Position numbers and translations under genes: made by a program | Notes under the pieces: generated by a model | Told to the model about the DNA's origin: nothing | Databases searched by the model: none | The model's input: the letters and a program-made list of their open reading frames with translations, nothing else | Assembly (NCBI RefSeq): GCF_019703875.1 | Contig: NZ_AP024110.1 | Location: 186,001 to 250,000, forward strand | Source of the DNA: Methyloradius palustris | Lineage (GTDB): Bacteria; Pseudomonadota; Gammaproteobacteria; Burkholderiales; Methylophilaceae | Length of the DNA: 64,000 nucleotides | Direction of reading: 5' to 3' | Part shown: piece by piece, positions 53,983-63,179 of the stretch | How the letters are laid out: every line of letters begins with the position of its first letter | Position numbering within the stretch: position 1 is the first letter of the stretch

Positions 53983-54063
53983 AAGCAACTCAAACCAGTT
54001 TGCACAGTCTCAATCTTAATTATCAAATCTCTTCAATCCGATTAAATATCAACTAGGCCTTTC

Positions 54064-56040
54064 GTGACTGCACGTTTATCCAATGCAAGAAGAGTGTATG
54101 AGCTATTAAGCTCCATGCGCATTGCCGTAAGCCTGCTGACGGTGCTGGGCATTGCTTCCATTATTGGTACGGTGCTCAAGCAGAACGAGCCTTATCCCAA
54201 TTACATCATCCAGTTCGGCCAGTTCTGGTTTGATTCCTTCCAGATGCTGGGCCTTTACGATGTGTATCACAGCGTTTGGTTTTTGTTGATCCTGGTGTTT
54301 CTGGTGACCTCTACCAGCTTATGTATCTATCGTAATTCACCCTTGATGCTGAAAGAGCTACGTGCGTTTCGTGAACATGCCACTGAGAAATCTCTACGCA
54401 CATTTAGCCACAAACATGAATATCAGACCTCAATCGCCAGAGATGAAAGCAAGCAGCGCTTATTTAATTTTCTGGGTATCAGGGGCTTTCGCTACAAAAT
54501 CAAGCCGCAGGATGATGGCAGTGAACTGATTGCCGCCAAGGCGGGTAGCTATCAACGCTTGGGTTATATTTTCACCCACACCGCCATTGTGATCATCTGC
54601 GTAGGCGGCTTGATTGATGGCAACGTGCCTTTCAAAGTGCAAGAGTTACTCGGCTACAAAAAAGTAGAAACCCTCAACTTGCCAGATGACCAAGTGCCAA
54701 AAATCAGTCGCCTGACGCCAGCCAATCTTTCGTTCCGTGCCAATATGACTTTGTCTGAAGGTCAAAGCGGTAATACGGCATTCATGCGTATGCGCGACGG
54801 TTATCTGCTGCAAGAAATCCCATTTACCATCGCGCTTAAAGATTTCCGCATTGAGCATTACGAGACGGGCCAGCCTAAATCTTTTGAGAGTGATCTGGTC
54901 ATTACCGATCCCGAAGTAAAAGAACCCATCACGCACACCATCAGTGTCAATCATCCATTCATTTATAAAGGCATTGCCATTTACCAATCTGATTTTCAGG
55001 ATGGTGGTTCGAAGCTTAATTTTAATGTCTGGCAGTTATTCAACAATAATCCGCAGTCAAGCGAGATCAATGGCACGATCTTTGGCAATGCCCGCTTGGG
55101 TCAAGGCGATGATGTCTTGAAAGTGGAGTTTGAGGATTTTCGTAAATTCAATATTCTTAATCTTTCACCCGATGGCAAAGGCAAGTCACACAACGTAGGG
55201 CCTAGCGTGATCTTTAAAGTGCGTGATCTTGAAGGCCAGGCGCGTGAATACGTGAGTTACATGCAGCCTTTGCAGATTGGTGGGCGCCATTACTTTGTCT
55301 CAGGTATGCGTGAAACGCAGCAAGAGGATTACCGCTATCTGCGCTTGCCAGCGGATGACGATTTTGAACTCAAAGGTTTTATGCGCCTGCGTGCGGCGAT
55401 GTTTGACCCTGCCATGCATAACGAAATCGCCCATCGATTTGCCTTGGCCGCGTTGGGTGAAAAAGCCAAAGACGACGTGATTCGTAACAAGTTTGAAGAT
55501 AGTATCAAACAGCTACTTAAAGCCTTTAGCCAGGGCGGCTACACTACTATTGCTAAGGTAATTGAAAAATCAGTGCCAGTTGCCGAACGCGATAAAGCAG
55601 CCCAGACTTATATCAAGATTATCGCTGGTTCGGCTTACGAGGCTTACATCATTAGCCAGGAAAAGGCTGGGCTTAAGCCGTCAGATGATGACAACGAAAC
55701 GCAACTATTCCTGCAGGATAGCCTCAATGCAATGAGCGATCTGTTTTTCTATGGCACGCCGTTTTATTTGCAGATGACTAATTACGAACAGCGTGAAGCC
55801 AGCGGTTTGCAATTGACGCGTTCGCCTGGCAAAAACTTGGTGTATTCTGGCTCCATATTATTGGTGCTGGGTATTTTCTCCATGATTTTTATCCGCGAAC
55901 GTAGAATCTGGCTGTTGGTCAAACCCGATAATCGTATCTTGTTCGCCATGTCGGCAAACCGTAAAAACCGCGATCTTGATATAGAGTTCGATCAATACCA
56001 GCAACAAATCAAGCGCATGCTTGAAGACACAACGACTTAA
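54064..56040 (+). CDS. resB: Cytochrome c biogenesis protein ResB (Ccs1)
   Basis: This 658-residue membrane protein starts at GTG 54064. Three helices lie near the N-terminus (about 18-38, 72-92, 165-188) and one near the C-terminus (about 592-612), around a large periplasmic domain. The family opening RVYELLSSMRIAVSLLTVLGIASIIGT is typical, and HTAIVIICVGGLIDG carries a conserved His. ResB/Ccs1 with CcsB/ResC forms the System II cytochrome c synthetase that moves heme and joins it to apocytochromes. It is the first gene of a pair. Confidence 0.9.
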   Translation: MTARLSNARRVYELLSSMRIAVSLLTVLGIASIIGTVLKQNEPYPNYIIQFGQFWFDSFQMLGLYDVYHSVWFLLILVFLVTSTSLCIYRNSPLMLKELRAFREHATEKSLRTFSHKHEYQTSIARDESKQRLFNFLGIRGFRYKIKPQDDGSELIAAKAGSYQRLGYIFTHTAIVIICVGGLIDGNVPFKVQELLGYKKVETLNLPDDQVPKISRLTPANLSFRANMTLSEGQSGNTAFMRMRDGYLLQEIPFTIALKDFRIEHYETGQPKSFESDLVITDPEVKEPITHTISVNHPFIYKGIAIYQSDFQDGGSKLNFNVWQLFNNNPQSSEINGTIFGNARLGQGDDVLKVEFEDFRKFNILNLSPDGKGKSHNVGPSVIFKVRDLEGQAREYVSYMQPLQIGGRHYFVSGMRETQQEDYRYLRLPADDDFELKGFMRLRAAMFDPAMHNEIAHRFALAALGEKAKDDVIRNKFEDSIKQLLKAFSQGGYTTIAKVIEKSVPVAERDKAAQTYIKIIAGSAYEAYIISQEKAGLKPSDDDNETQLFLQDSLNAMSDLFFYGTPFYLQMTNYEQREASGLQLTRSPGKNLVYSGSILLVLGIFSMIFIRERRIWLLVKPDNRILFAMSANRKNRDLDIEFDQYQQQIKRMLEDTTT

Positions 56041-56070
56041 TACTCACAAATAAAGGATGAGGATTAAACA

Positions 56071-57216
56071 ATGAATACCGCATACATGGATGGCGCACCC
56101 GTCCCGCTTCTGAAAAGACTGCATTGGCCAGACTGGCTTTATGCGGCATTGTTAGTGCTAGGCTCTGCTTACGCTTTCAAACAGTATGGCAATTTTATGG
56201 ATGCCTACGAAACCACATTCCTGTTTGGTTTTGCGATTGCGTTCAGTGTGCTGGGTTGGCAGTGGAAACCACTACGTTTATTGATAGCAGGCATCGCCAT
56301 CATCAGCCTCTATTCCATGAGTTTGTATAAAGGCGATCTCGGCAACGCAACGCAAGTGTTCTTGTTGAAATTCCTGATTTCTAGCCAGACCGCCATCATG
56401 TGGATGAACGTATTGTTTGTGCTGGCCATGCTCACCTACTGGTTTGCCTTGTTCAGCCGCTCAGTATTTGCAGGAAAAGTCGCAACAAGCCTGACCTGGA
56501 GCGCAGTATTGATGGGCTTTGTTGGCCTCATGGTGCGCTGGTATGAGTCTTACCTGATTGCGCCTGATGTTGGCCATATCCCGATTAGCAATCTGTATGA
56601 AGTATTCATTTTGTTCTGCCTCATTACTTCATTGCTGTATCTCTACTACGAAGGTCGCTATGCCACGCGCCAACTCGGAGGCTTCGTTTTGCTGGTCGTC
56701 AATGCGGCTGTAGGCTTCATTCTCTGGTACACCTTTGATCGTCAGGCTAACACTATTCAGCCCTTGGTGCCTGCCTTACAGTCTTATTGGATGAAGATTC
56801 ACGTGCCAGCTAATTTTATCGGCTATGGTTCTTTCTCATTGTCCGCCATGGTCGCAAGTGCCTATTTGTTGTCTATGCGCGGCATACTGACATCACGCCT
56901 GCCTAAGCTCGAAGTGCTAGATGATGTGATGTATAAGTCCATCGCGGTTGGGTTTGCTTTCTTTACCATCGCGACGATATTGGGCGCAATGTGGGCAGCT
57001 GAAGCTTGGGGTGGCTACTGGTCATGGGACCCTAAAGAAACCTGGGCACTCATCGTTTGGCTGAATTATGCAGCGTGGTTGCACTTGAGATTGGTAAAAG
57101 GTTTGCGCGGTGAGATGCTCGCTTGGTGGGCGTTGATAGGTCTGCTGGTTACGACTTTTGCATTCCTAGGTGTGAATATGTTTTTGTCAGGCTTGCATTC
57201 TTACGGTACGTTGTAA
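56071..57216 (+). CDS. ccsB: Cytochrome c biogenesis protein CcsB (ResC/CcsA)
   Basis: This 381-residue polytopic protein has the tryptophan-rich heme-handling motif WAAEAWGGYWSWDPKETWAL near residues 309-328, with conserved histidines in surrounding helices. About eight to ten membrane segments are visible. It is the heme-channel partner of ResB, so the locus encodes a System II machine in place of the CcmA-H system. It begins 30 bases after resB, with a good ribosome site (AAAGGATGAGG). A bidirectional terminator follows. Confidence 0.93.
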   Translation: MNTAYMDGAPVPLLKRLHWPDWLYAALLVLGSAYAFKQYGNFMDAYETTFLFGFAIAFSVLGWQWKPLRLLIAGIAIISLYSMSLYKGDLGNATQVFLLKFLISSQTAIMWMNVLFVLAMLTYWFALFSRSVFAGKVATSLTWSAVLMGFVGLMVRWYESYLIAPDVGHIPISNLYEVFILFCLITSLLYLYYEGRYATRQLGGFVLLVVNAAVGFILWYTFDRQANTIQPLVPALQSYWMKIHVPANFIGYGSFSLSAMVASAYLLSMRGILTSRLPKLEVLDDVMYKSIAVGFAFFTIATILGAMWAAEAWGGYWSWDPKETWALIVWLNYAAWLHLRLVKGLRGEMLAWWALIGLLVTTFAFLGVNMFLSGLHSYGTL

Positions 57217-57230
57217 GTCAGTAGCAAAAT

Positions 57231-57265
57231 AAAAAAAGCAGATGAATACTTCATCTGTTTTTTTT
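57231..57265. terminator. Bidirectional terminator between ccsB and the kinase gene
   Basis: CAGATGAA (57239-57246) pairs with TTCATCTG (57250-57257) around TAC. It is flanked by an A-run (57231-57237) and a T-run (57258-57265), so it can serve both converging genes. Confidence 0.92.
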
Positions 57266-57286
57266 ATTGCCACATGAAAATAATGG

Positions 57287-58978
57287 CTAAGCTTTGTTCA
57301 GCCTGAATCTCACGGTACCTTGCCTGTTATCAATCAGGCTTAATTCATATCCTGATTGCTGCGCCTGCTTACCCGCATGGTAAAGCCCAACCCCCAAGCC
57401 GTTCTCTGAGCTTACCTGTTTTTTAAACAAGTGCTCTGCCACATGCTTTGGCATGGGTTTGCCCGTATCTGTTACCTCTATTGTCACACCTTGAACTGCC
57501 GTGATTTCTACACTTATTGCAATCGATGTGTCCATTTTTCGTTTCTCAATCGCATTCTGCAGCAGGTTTTCCAGCACGCTATCTAGCAACTCAACATCCA
57601 CATCAGTCTTGGCGATTTCTGTTGTTACGAATGATATGTAGTGTTCTGCATAACGCTCGCGCAAAGCATTCCACCAGCTACTGAGTTTGGCGAAACGGGA
57701 GCTCTCCTTATTGGGTGTTTCCAGTTTTTCAAGGGTGCGTGCCAAGCGTTGATTGAGCAGCGGCAACTGTTTGCGAAACAATGCCAGCAATCTTTCGCTG
57801 TCAGCTTCTTGTGCCTGCTCAGCCGCACCACATAAAGCGCTCATTGATTGCACCAGATTTTTGATATCATGCGTCAGGCGTGAGCCTGTCTCATAAATTG
57901 CTTGCATATACACAGTTTGTCGCAGGGTTTCTTCGCGGCGTTTAGCTTCGTAAAATTCGCCAAGAATCTGCGAGAGCAGTTTGAGGTGGATGGTTAGCGC
58001 TGGGGTGAGTGGCAGTTTGCTGAATATCGTCAAATGAAAATCATAAAAGTCGAGGTTCGCCTGATATTTCTCTTGCTCGCCTAATTCACCATTGCCATCC
58101 AGCGTATCCCATTTCAGGCCTGTGACCCACGGGAGCGTCAGCAGCTCTTTCATAGCCGCATTGGTGAACTCTCCAGCGTTTGAGGTGCTCTCGCCAAGCT
58201 CGGCAATGTTGCGGATCCATTGTTCAAACGGCAACCCAACGCTTAACAGGTAGCGTGATAACAACTGCCCTACACCTGAGAATCCAGCGCGTGGATTCCA
58301 TAGCAAGCTAATCCCTGCCAGCGCTATAGCAAGCCCCAGAAGCGTTTTAACTAGAATTTCGCCATACATTGCCTGACTAGAGGCCTGAATGGCAAATGAG
58401 CCCAACACCAGAATGACCGCAAGCATCAGCAGCAATAATGTGTAGAAGAAATCGAGTATCGGCGGTTGTCCACTTTCTTCCTCTGCCGCTTTCGTGAACC
58501 CTATACCAATAGGTATCAATGGCAGCAGGTACTCAATCAAAAATTTGGCAGCTTCCAGTTCGGCAGAGGTGTTGAGTAGTTTTGGGACTACCCACATCAG
58601 TAAAACCCCTACCAGATAGCTGGCTGCCAACAGGTAGCCTAGTCGTGCGCTTTTGGCTTGGGTGGAGAATACACGCCCACCTAGTAAGGCAAATAAAGCA
58701 CACAACCAAAACGCAATCACCCACCAGCTAAGAAAAAACACCATGACTATTCCAGCAGCCACCAATAACAAGATAGAGCGTATTGAGAGTTTGTCTTTGG
58801 TATGCAGCACTGGTTGCCAGAGTAGGAAGAAACCTAGGTGGCAAATAATCAAGGCGGTTTGCAGTGAATTGCCCAAGCCGTTAATCAGCAAGGCATGCAA
58901 CGAGAGCAGCATCAGGCTCAGTTCCCACTGGTGGCGACTGAAAAAACCTGTATGTTTATTGAATAACGGCGCGATCAT
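57287..58978 (-). CDS. Seven-TM sensor histidine kinase (PrsK-like)
   Basis: This 563-residue kinase has about seven or more N-terminal helices (to about residue 230), a GAF-like linker (about 250-345), a phosphoacceptor His370 in LTHDIKNLVQSM and an ATPase domain. The ATPase has NLLQNAIEK (N box) and GLGVGLYHAGKQA (G box). The HDxKN form and the layout resemble PrsK kinases of exosortase systems, but no response regulator (PrsR) is nearby, so the partner is unknown. It is divergent from the sigma-54-controlled prepilin gene. Whether the two are functionally linked is not shown. Confidence 0.78.
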   Translation of the reverse strand: MIAPLFNKHTGFFSRHQWELSLMLLSLHALLINGLGNSLQTALIICHLGFFLLWQPVLHTKDKLSIRSILLLVAAGIVMVFFLSWWVIAFWLCALFALLGGRVFSTQAKSARLGYLLAASYLVGVLLMWVVPKLLNTSAELEAAKFLIEYLLPLIPIGIGFTKAAEEESGQPPILDFFYTLLLLMLAVILVLGSFAIQASSQAMYGEILVKTLLGLAIALAGISLLWNPRAGFSGVGQLLSRYLLSVGLPFEQWIRNIAELGESTSNAGEFTNAAMKELLTLPWVTGLKWDTLDGNGELGEQEKYQANLDFYDFHLTIFSKLPLTPALTIHLKLLSQILGEFYEAKRREETLRQTVYMQAIYETGSRLTHDIKNLVQSMSALCGAAEQAQEADSERLLALFRKQLPLLNQRLARTLEKLETPNKESSRFAKLSSWWNALRERYAEHYISFVTTEIAKTDVDVELLDSVLENLLQNAIEKRKMDTSIAISVEITAVQGVTIEVTDTGKPMPKHVAEHLFKKQVSSENGLGVGLYHAGKQAQQSGYELSLIDNRQGTVRFRLNKA

Positions 58979-59109
58979 TTAGCTGTATACATTTTAATTA
59001 ACGTCAAATTATTGTCACTGCTGTTAAAAAATTGACAATCATGATTGAAATTTACGTTCTAATTGCGCTCGAATTATCATTTGAGGCACAATTTCGTGTA
59101 AATTGCCAC

Positions 59110-59125
59110 TGGCATAAGATTTGCA
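59110..59125 (+). promoter_or_regulatory. Sigma-54 (-24/-12) promoter of the prepilin gene
   Basis: TGGCATAAGATTTGCA agrees with the consensus TGGCACRNNNNTTGCW at every fixed base but one (T for the C of CAC). GG and GC are separated by exactly ten bases. It lies about 85 bases before the prepilin start codon at 59211. RpoN is encoded in this window. Confidence 0.85.
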
Positions 59126-59210
59126 CATTAACACCTGAATTTATTATAAATACGCTTAATGCCATCAGTGTGTGGGCGAATAAGCAAGCTTTAAGGATTA
59201 GGATAACATA

Positions 59211-59876
59211 ATGAAAAAGCAATCTGGTTTTACCTTGATCGAGCTAGCAATCGTGCTCGTCATCATCGGTTTACTACTCGGGGGGGTTTTAAAGGGGCAG
59301 GAGCTAATCAACAGCGCCAAGGTTAAGAATATGGCGAGTGATTTCAAGAATATTCAGGTATACATTTACGGGTATCAAGATAAATATAAAGCTTTACCTG
59401 GGGATGATGCTAGTGCCAATGCTCATCTGGGTTCTGCATGTACAACAGCACCAGTTACAACATGTGCTGCTGCCAATGGAACTCACGGCAATGGTGTTAT
59501 TGAGGGTAATTGGAACGATGCCGCCGCCGCTGACTCCGAAGCTTTCAGATTCTGGCAGCAAGTTCGTGTTGCAGGTCTTGCTCCAGGCGCTACCAATAAT
59601 GCTGATGCTAACTATATACCTAGAAATGCTGATGGTGGTCAGATTGGAGTTGAGAGCGTTTCTCAGTTAACAACAATTACAGGTATGACTGGTGCATTTG
59701 CGATATGCTCTGATGCAATTTTAGGGAAATTTGCTAAACAGTTAGACGTAACGCTTGACGATGGAGAAACTTCTACAGGATCTGTTCGGGCGGTGGTAAG
59801 TAATACATCAGGCGCTGGTGTTACAACTGCTCTTATTAATGATTCGTTAACATATACAGTATGTATGAGTTTTTAA
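59211..59876 (+). CDS. Type IV prepilin/pseudopilin-like protein
   Basis: This 221-residue protein has a short positively charged leader and the prepilin-peptidase site G-FTLIEL (cleavage after Gly7, mature residue Phe), then a hydrophobic N-terminal helix and an N-methylated-type start. The mature protein is larger than most major pilins (150-170) and has cysteines at SACTT, VTTCAAA, FAICSD and YTVCMSF that could form disulfides. Its family is common in betaproteobacteria but unnamed. A sigma-54 promoter precedes it, and a strong terminator follows, so it is likely monocistronic. Confidence 0.85.
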   Translation: MKKQSGFTLIELAIVLVIIGLLLGGVLKGQELINSAKVKNMASDFKNIQVYIYGYQDKYKALPGDDASANAHLGSACTTAPVTTCAAANGTHGNGVIEGNWNDAAAADSEAFRFWQQVRVAGLAPGATNNADANYIPRNADGGQIGVESVSQLTTITGMTGAFAICSDAILGKFAKQLDVTLDDGETSTGSVRAVVSNTSGAGVTTALINDSLTYTVCMSF

Positions 59877-59892
59877 GTTTAGATTTTTTGTT

Positions 59893-59919
59893 AAAAAGCC
59901 CGCTTGTGCGGGCTTTTTT
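59893..59919 (+). terminator. Rho-independent terminator after the prepilin gene
   Basis: GCCCGC (59898-59903), loop TTGT, GCGGGC (59908-59913), then a run of six T. A run of five A precedes it. Confidence 0.95.
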
Positions 59920-59986
59920 CATTTTAGATTACGCCTTGTGTGCGATTTGATTTAAAATAATCAAGTTCATAAATTTAGCTAACTTC

Positions 59987-60793
59987 ATGTCCGACAACAT
60001 CGTCGAAATCGATAACCTTTCATTCGGTTACAAAAACCGCTTGCTGCACAAAGGCATCAATATGTCTTTTCCGCGTGGCAAGGTGGTGGCCATCATGGGT
60101 GGTAGTGGCAGTGGTAAAACAACGCTGTTGCGACTTATTGGTGGTCAACTGAAACCTACGCATGGTGAAGTGCGGGTGGATGGCTTGGTGGTGCATAAGC
60201 AGGACAGGCATGGCCTGTTTCAGTTGCGTCGCAAGATGGGCATGCTGTTTCAGTTTGGCGCGCTGTTCACTGATTTGTCAGTGTATGAGAATGTTGCCTT
60301 CCCTATTCGTGAGCATACCAATCTGCCAGAGACTATCGTACGTGATTTGGTGATGATGAAACTCAATGCTGTAGGCTTGCGCGGCGCTCGTGACTTGATG
60401 CCTACTGAGCTATCTGGTGGTATGGCGCGGCGTGTATCGCTTGCCCGCGCGATTGCGCTAGACCCATCGATTATTATGTATGACGAGCCATTTACTGGGC
60501 TTGACCCGATATCTATGAGCGTGACCTGTAACCTGATTCGCAAATTAAATGATGCCTTGGGTGCCACCTCTATTATGGTGACGCATGACGTGAAAGAGGC
60601 TTTTTTGATTGCGGATTATGTGTATATCGTCGCTAACGGTGTAGTAGAAGCCGAGGGTTCACCGGATGACTTGCGTAAATCAGATTTGCCGTTTGTGCAT
60701 CAGTTTGTGCATGGCGAGATTGATGGCCCTGTGCCATTCCATTACCCAGCCCCTGATTACAGGAGAGATATGTTGAGGGGTCATGATGTTTAA
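59987..60793 (+). CDS. mlaF: Phospholipid ABC transporter ATPase MlaF
   Basis: This 268-residue ATPase has Walker A GGSGSGKTT at 38-46, signature LSGGMARR near 146 and Walker B IIMYDEPF near 160. MlaF and MlaE form the inner-membrane machine that moves phospholipids between the outer and inner membranes with MlaB, MlaD and MlaC. It begins a tightly packed mlaFEDCB operon with overlaps or short gaps. The start is ATG at 59987. Confidence 0.95.
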   Translation: MSDNIVEIDNLSFGYKNRLLHKGINMSFPRGKVVAIMGGSGSGKTTLLRLIGGQLKPTHGEVRVDGLVVHKQDRHGLFQLRRKMGMLFQFGALFTDLSVYENVAFPIREHTNLPETIVRDLVMMKLNAVGLRGARDLMPTELSGGMARRVSLARAIALDPSIIMYDEPFTGLDPISMSVTCNLIRKLNDALGATSIMVTHDVKEAFLIADYVYIVANGVVEAEGSPDDLRKSDLPFVHQFVHGEIDGPVPFHYPAPDYRRDMLRGHDV

Positions 60794-61574
60794 TAAACTG
60801 ACGGGCATATTGCGTGGCATAGGTCACCGTATTGTTGACCGGGTCTGGCGTTTAGGTTCTGGTGCGCGCTTTCTGTTTTATATCCTCATTTATTCTACTG
60901 AAAGCTTTCGACGTTTACATCTGACCATACGTGAGATCTATTTCACGGGTGTGTTGTCGCTGGTCATTATTCTGGTATCTGCGTTTTTTATCGGCATGGT
61001 CTTGGCATTGCAGGGCTATAACACCTTACAGAAATACGGTTCATCTGAGTCTATCGGCGTGCTGGTCGCGTTGTCGCTAGTACGTGAGCTTGGGCCGGTA
61101 ATGACGGCGTTACTGTTTGCGGGTCGTGCTGGCACTGCAATTACCGCAGAAATTGGTTTGATGAAAGCCACAGAGCAGCTATCTGCAATGGAAATGATGG
61201 CAGTTAGCCCGATTGCCCGTGTGGTTGCACCGAGGTTCTGGGCTGGCGTGATTTCCATGCCTTTGCTTTCATCCATGTTCACCATGGTGGGGATTCTCGG
61301 TGGTTATATGGTGGCTGTGCCCCTCATCGGTGTGGATAATGGCGCTTTCTGGTCGCAGATGCAGGCCAATGTTGATTTTCAGAATGATATTCTTAATGGC
61401 TTACTTAAGAGCTTTGTTTTCGGGGTCGCGTGCACGCTGATTGCCTTGTTTGAAGGGTTTGATGCACCGCCAACAGCTGAAGGTGTCAGCCGTGCAACTA
61501 CGCGTACGGTGGTAAATTCATCCCTTGCAGTGCTTGGCCTAGATTTTGTCATGACCTCGTTCATGATTCTTTAA
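60783..61574 (+). CDS. mlaE: Phospholipid ABC transporter permease MlaE
   Basis: This 263-residue permease has about five to six membrane segments, the MlaE family motifs VRELGPVMTALLFAGRAGTAITAEIG and EQLSAMEMMAVSP, and a C-terminal GVSRATTRTVVNSS. The start overlaps mlaF by 11 bases; ATG at 60783 is used, with a second ATG right after. It pairs as a homodimer with MlaF. Confidence 0.95.
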   Translation: MMFNKLTGILRGIGHRIVDRVWRLGSGARFLFYILIYSTESFRRLHLTIREIYFTGVLSLVIILVSAFFIGMVLALQGYNTLQKYGSSESIGVLVALSLVRELGPVMTALLFAGRAGTAITAEIGLMKATEQLSAMEMMAVSPIARVVAPRFWAGVISMPLLSSMFTMVGILGGYMVAVPLIGVDNGAFWSQMQANVDFQNDILNGLLKSFVFGVACTLIALFEGFDAPPTAEGVSRATTRTVVNSSLAVLGLDFVMTSFMIL

Positions 61575-61688
61575 GGCTGTATACCAAAGCAAAAATGAGA
61601 AATTTTGATTCAAAAATCGCACTTAATGTAATAAGCATGGTCTGGAATGGGGTATATCCCGTCAGACATCAAAGCAACGGGAGATAAC

Positions 61689-62162
61689 ATGGAACGCACA
61701 ACAATAGATTTATGGGTGGGTATTTTTGCAGCTGCGGGTGCCGCTGCGATTCTTGGGTTGGCTTTGAAAGTAGGTAACCTGACATCCAGTACCATCGGTG
61801 ATACTTACAGCGTGACAGCAGCTTTTGAGAATATTGGTGGTCTGAAACCCCGTGCCCCAGTAAAAAGCGCTGGTGTGGTGGTTGGCCGCATCAACAGCAT
61901 ACAGTTTGATAGTAAAAGTTATGAAGCGATTGTAACTATTAACGTAGATAAGCGTTATGCATTTCCAAAGGATACTTTCGCCAATATTTACACAGCAGGG
62001 CTTTTGGGTGAGCAGTATATTGGTCTGGAGGCTGGTGGCGACCCAGATAATCTGAAAGATGGCGATAAGATTACCCATACACAAGATGCCGTAGTGTTGG
62101 AAAAGATGATTAGTCAATTCCTCTACAACAAGGCATCTGATTCGAATACTGATAAAAAATAG
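61689..62162 (+). CDS. mlaD: Outer-membrane lipid asymmetry protein MlaD
   Basis: ATG at 61689 gives 157 residues, with GGGAG upstream. A single N-terminal membrane helix (about 7-25) anchors an MCE domain (about 37-115), with GGLKPRAPVKSAGVVVGRI, which forms the hexameric periplasmic ring around the lipid path. A longer start at 61647 is unlikely. It sits between mlaE and mlaC, as expected. Confidence 0.93.
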   Translation: MERTTIDLWVGIFAAAGAAAILGLALKVGNLTSSTIGDTYSVTAAFENIGGLKPRAPVKSAGVVVGRINSIQFDSKSYEAIVTINVDKRYAFPKDTFANIYTAGLLGEQYIGLEAGGDPDNLKDGDKITHTQDAVVLEKMISQFLYNKASDSNTDKK

Positions 62163-62166
62163 GTGA

Positions 62167-62802
62167 ATGAAAATGAAAAGTTTGATAAACGGTTTTGCAA
62201 AATCGATATTGGCGCTGGGTTTTGTAGCCTTTGCTGGCGCTGCTTTTGCTGAGGTTGGCCCTGATACCCTGGTTAAAACCACCGCTGAAGATGTGTTAAC
62301 CATCATCAAGAATGACAAAGATATTCAGGCGGGTAATCAGACCAAGATATTTGCTTTGGCTGAAGAAAAGATATTGCCGAATTTCAACTTTGACCGCGTT
62401 AGCCGTATTGTTCTCGGTAAAAACTGGAATGGCGCAACCAAAGAGCAACAAGATGCTTTTCAAAAAGAGTTTAAAACTTTGTTGATCAGAACCTATGCTT
62501 CTGCTTTGTCTAAGTACAAAAATCAGACTATTGAATACAAGCCATTGCGCGCTCAACCTACCGACACAGAAGTCAGCGTTAAGACTCAGATTAATCAGCC
62601 AGGTGGTCAGCCGATTGAAGTGGATTACAGTCTTGCTAAAGAGGCTGATGGCTGGAAAGTGTTTGATATCGTGATTGAAGGCGTAAGTCTGGTGACTAAC
62701 TATCGTGGTCAGTTCAATAACGAGATTCGCCAATCTGGCATGGATGGTTTGATTCAAAAGTTAGTGGAAAAGAATAAATCTAACGCTAGCAGCAAGTCAT
62801 AA
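62167..62802 (+). CDS. mlaC: Periplasmic phospholipid-binding protein MlaC
   Basis: This 211-residue protein has a signal peptide (cleavage after AFA, near residue 28) and the MlaC/Ttg2D domain, with FNFDRVSRIVLGKNWNGATKEQQ. It carries phospholipids between MlaA at the outer membrane and MlaD. mlaA is not in the window. The gene starts four bases after mlaD. Confidence 0.94.
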   Translation: MKMKSLINGFAKSILALGFVAFAGAAFAEVGPDTLVKTTAEDVLTIIKNDKDIQAGNQTKIFALAEEKILPNFNFDRVSRIVLGKNWNGATKEQQDAFQKEFKTLLIRTYASALSKYKNQTIEYKPLRAQPTDTEVSVKTQINQPGGQPIEVDYSLAKEADGWKVFDIVIEGVSLVTNYRGQFNNEIRQSGMDGLIQKLVEKNKSNASSKS

Positions 62803-62837
62803 TCAAGACACTTAAGTTAAGAGAAAGTAATTCGCTT

Positions 62838-63146
62838 TTGGCAAATATTACACAACAAGAGAATCGCTGGCTGATTACTGGGGCTATGACCATGCCTCAC
62901 ATCTGCGCATTGCTGGATGAGAGCACGCAACTGTCGATGAATAAGTCTTTTGAGATTGATCTTGCTGAAGTCACGGACGTTGATACGGCGACCATTAGTC
63001 TATTGTTTGAGTGGTTGCGTTCAGCGCATGTGCACAAATCCAAGCTTACGTTTGCCAATTTCCCAGAGAATCTGGTGAGTCTTGCAACCCTTTATGGCGT
63101 GCTTGAGCTGCTTCCACAAGCGGCACATTCGCAAGTTACTCACTAG
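62838..63146 (+). CDS. mlaB: STAS-domain protein MlaB
   Basis: This 102-residue protein is a STAS domain (IDLAEVTDVDTATISLLFEWLRSA), the small cytoplasmic subunit that stabilises MlaF in the complex. The start is TTG at 62838, since no ATG lies before the conserved part. It is 35 bases after mlaC, and completes the mla operon before an ABC ATPase gene of a different family. Confidence 0.88.
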   Translation: MANITQQENRWLITGAMTMPHICALLDESTQLSMNKSFEIDLAEVTDVDTATISLLFEWLRSAHVHKSKLTFANFPENLVSLATLYGVLELLPQAAHSQVTH

Positions 63147-63179
63147 GTTTAGGCGTTCGCCTGAACCATCATTGCCGCT

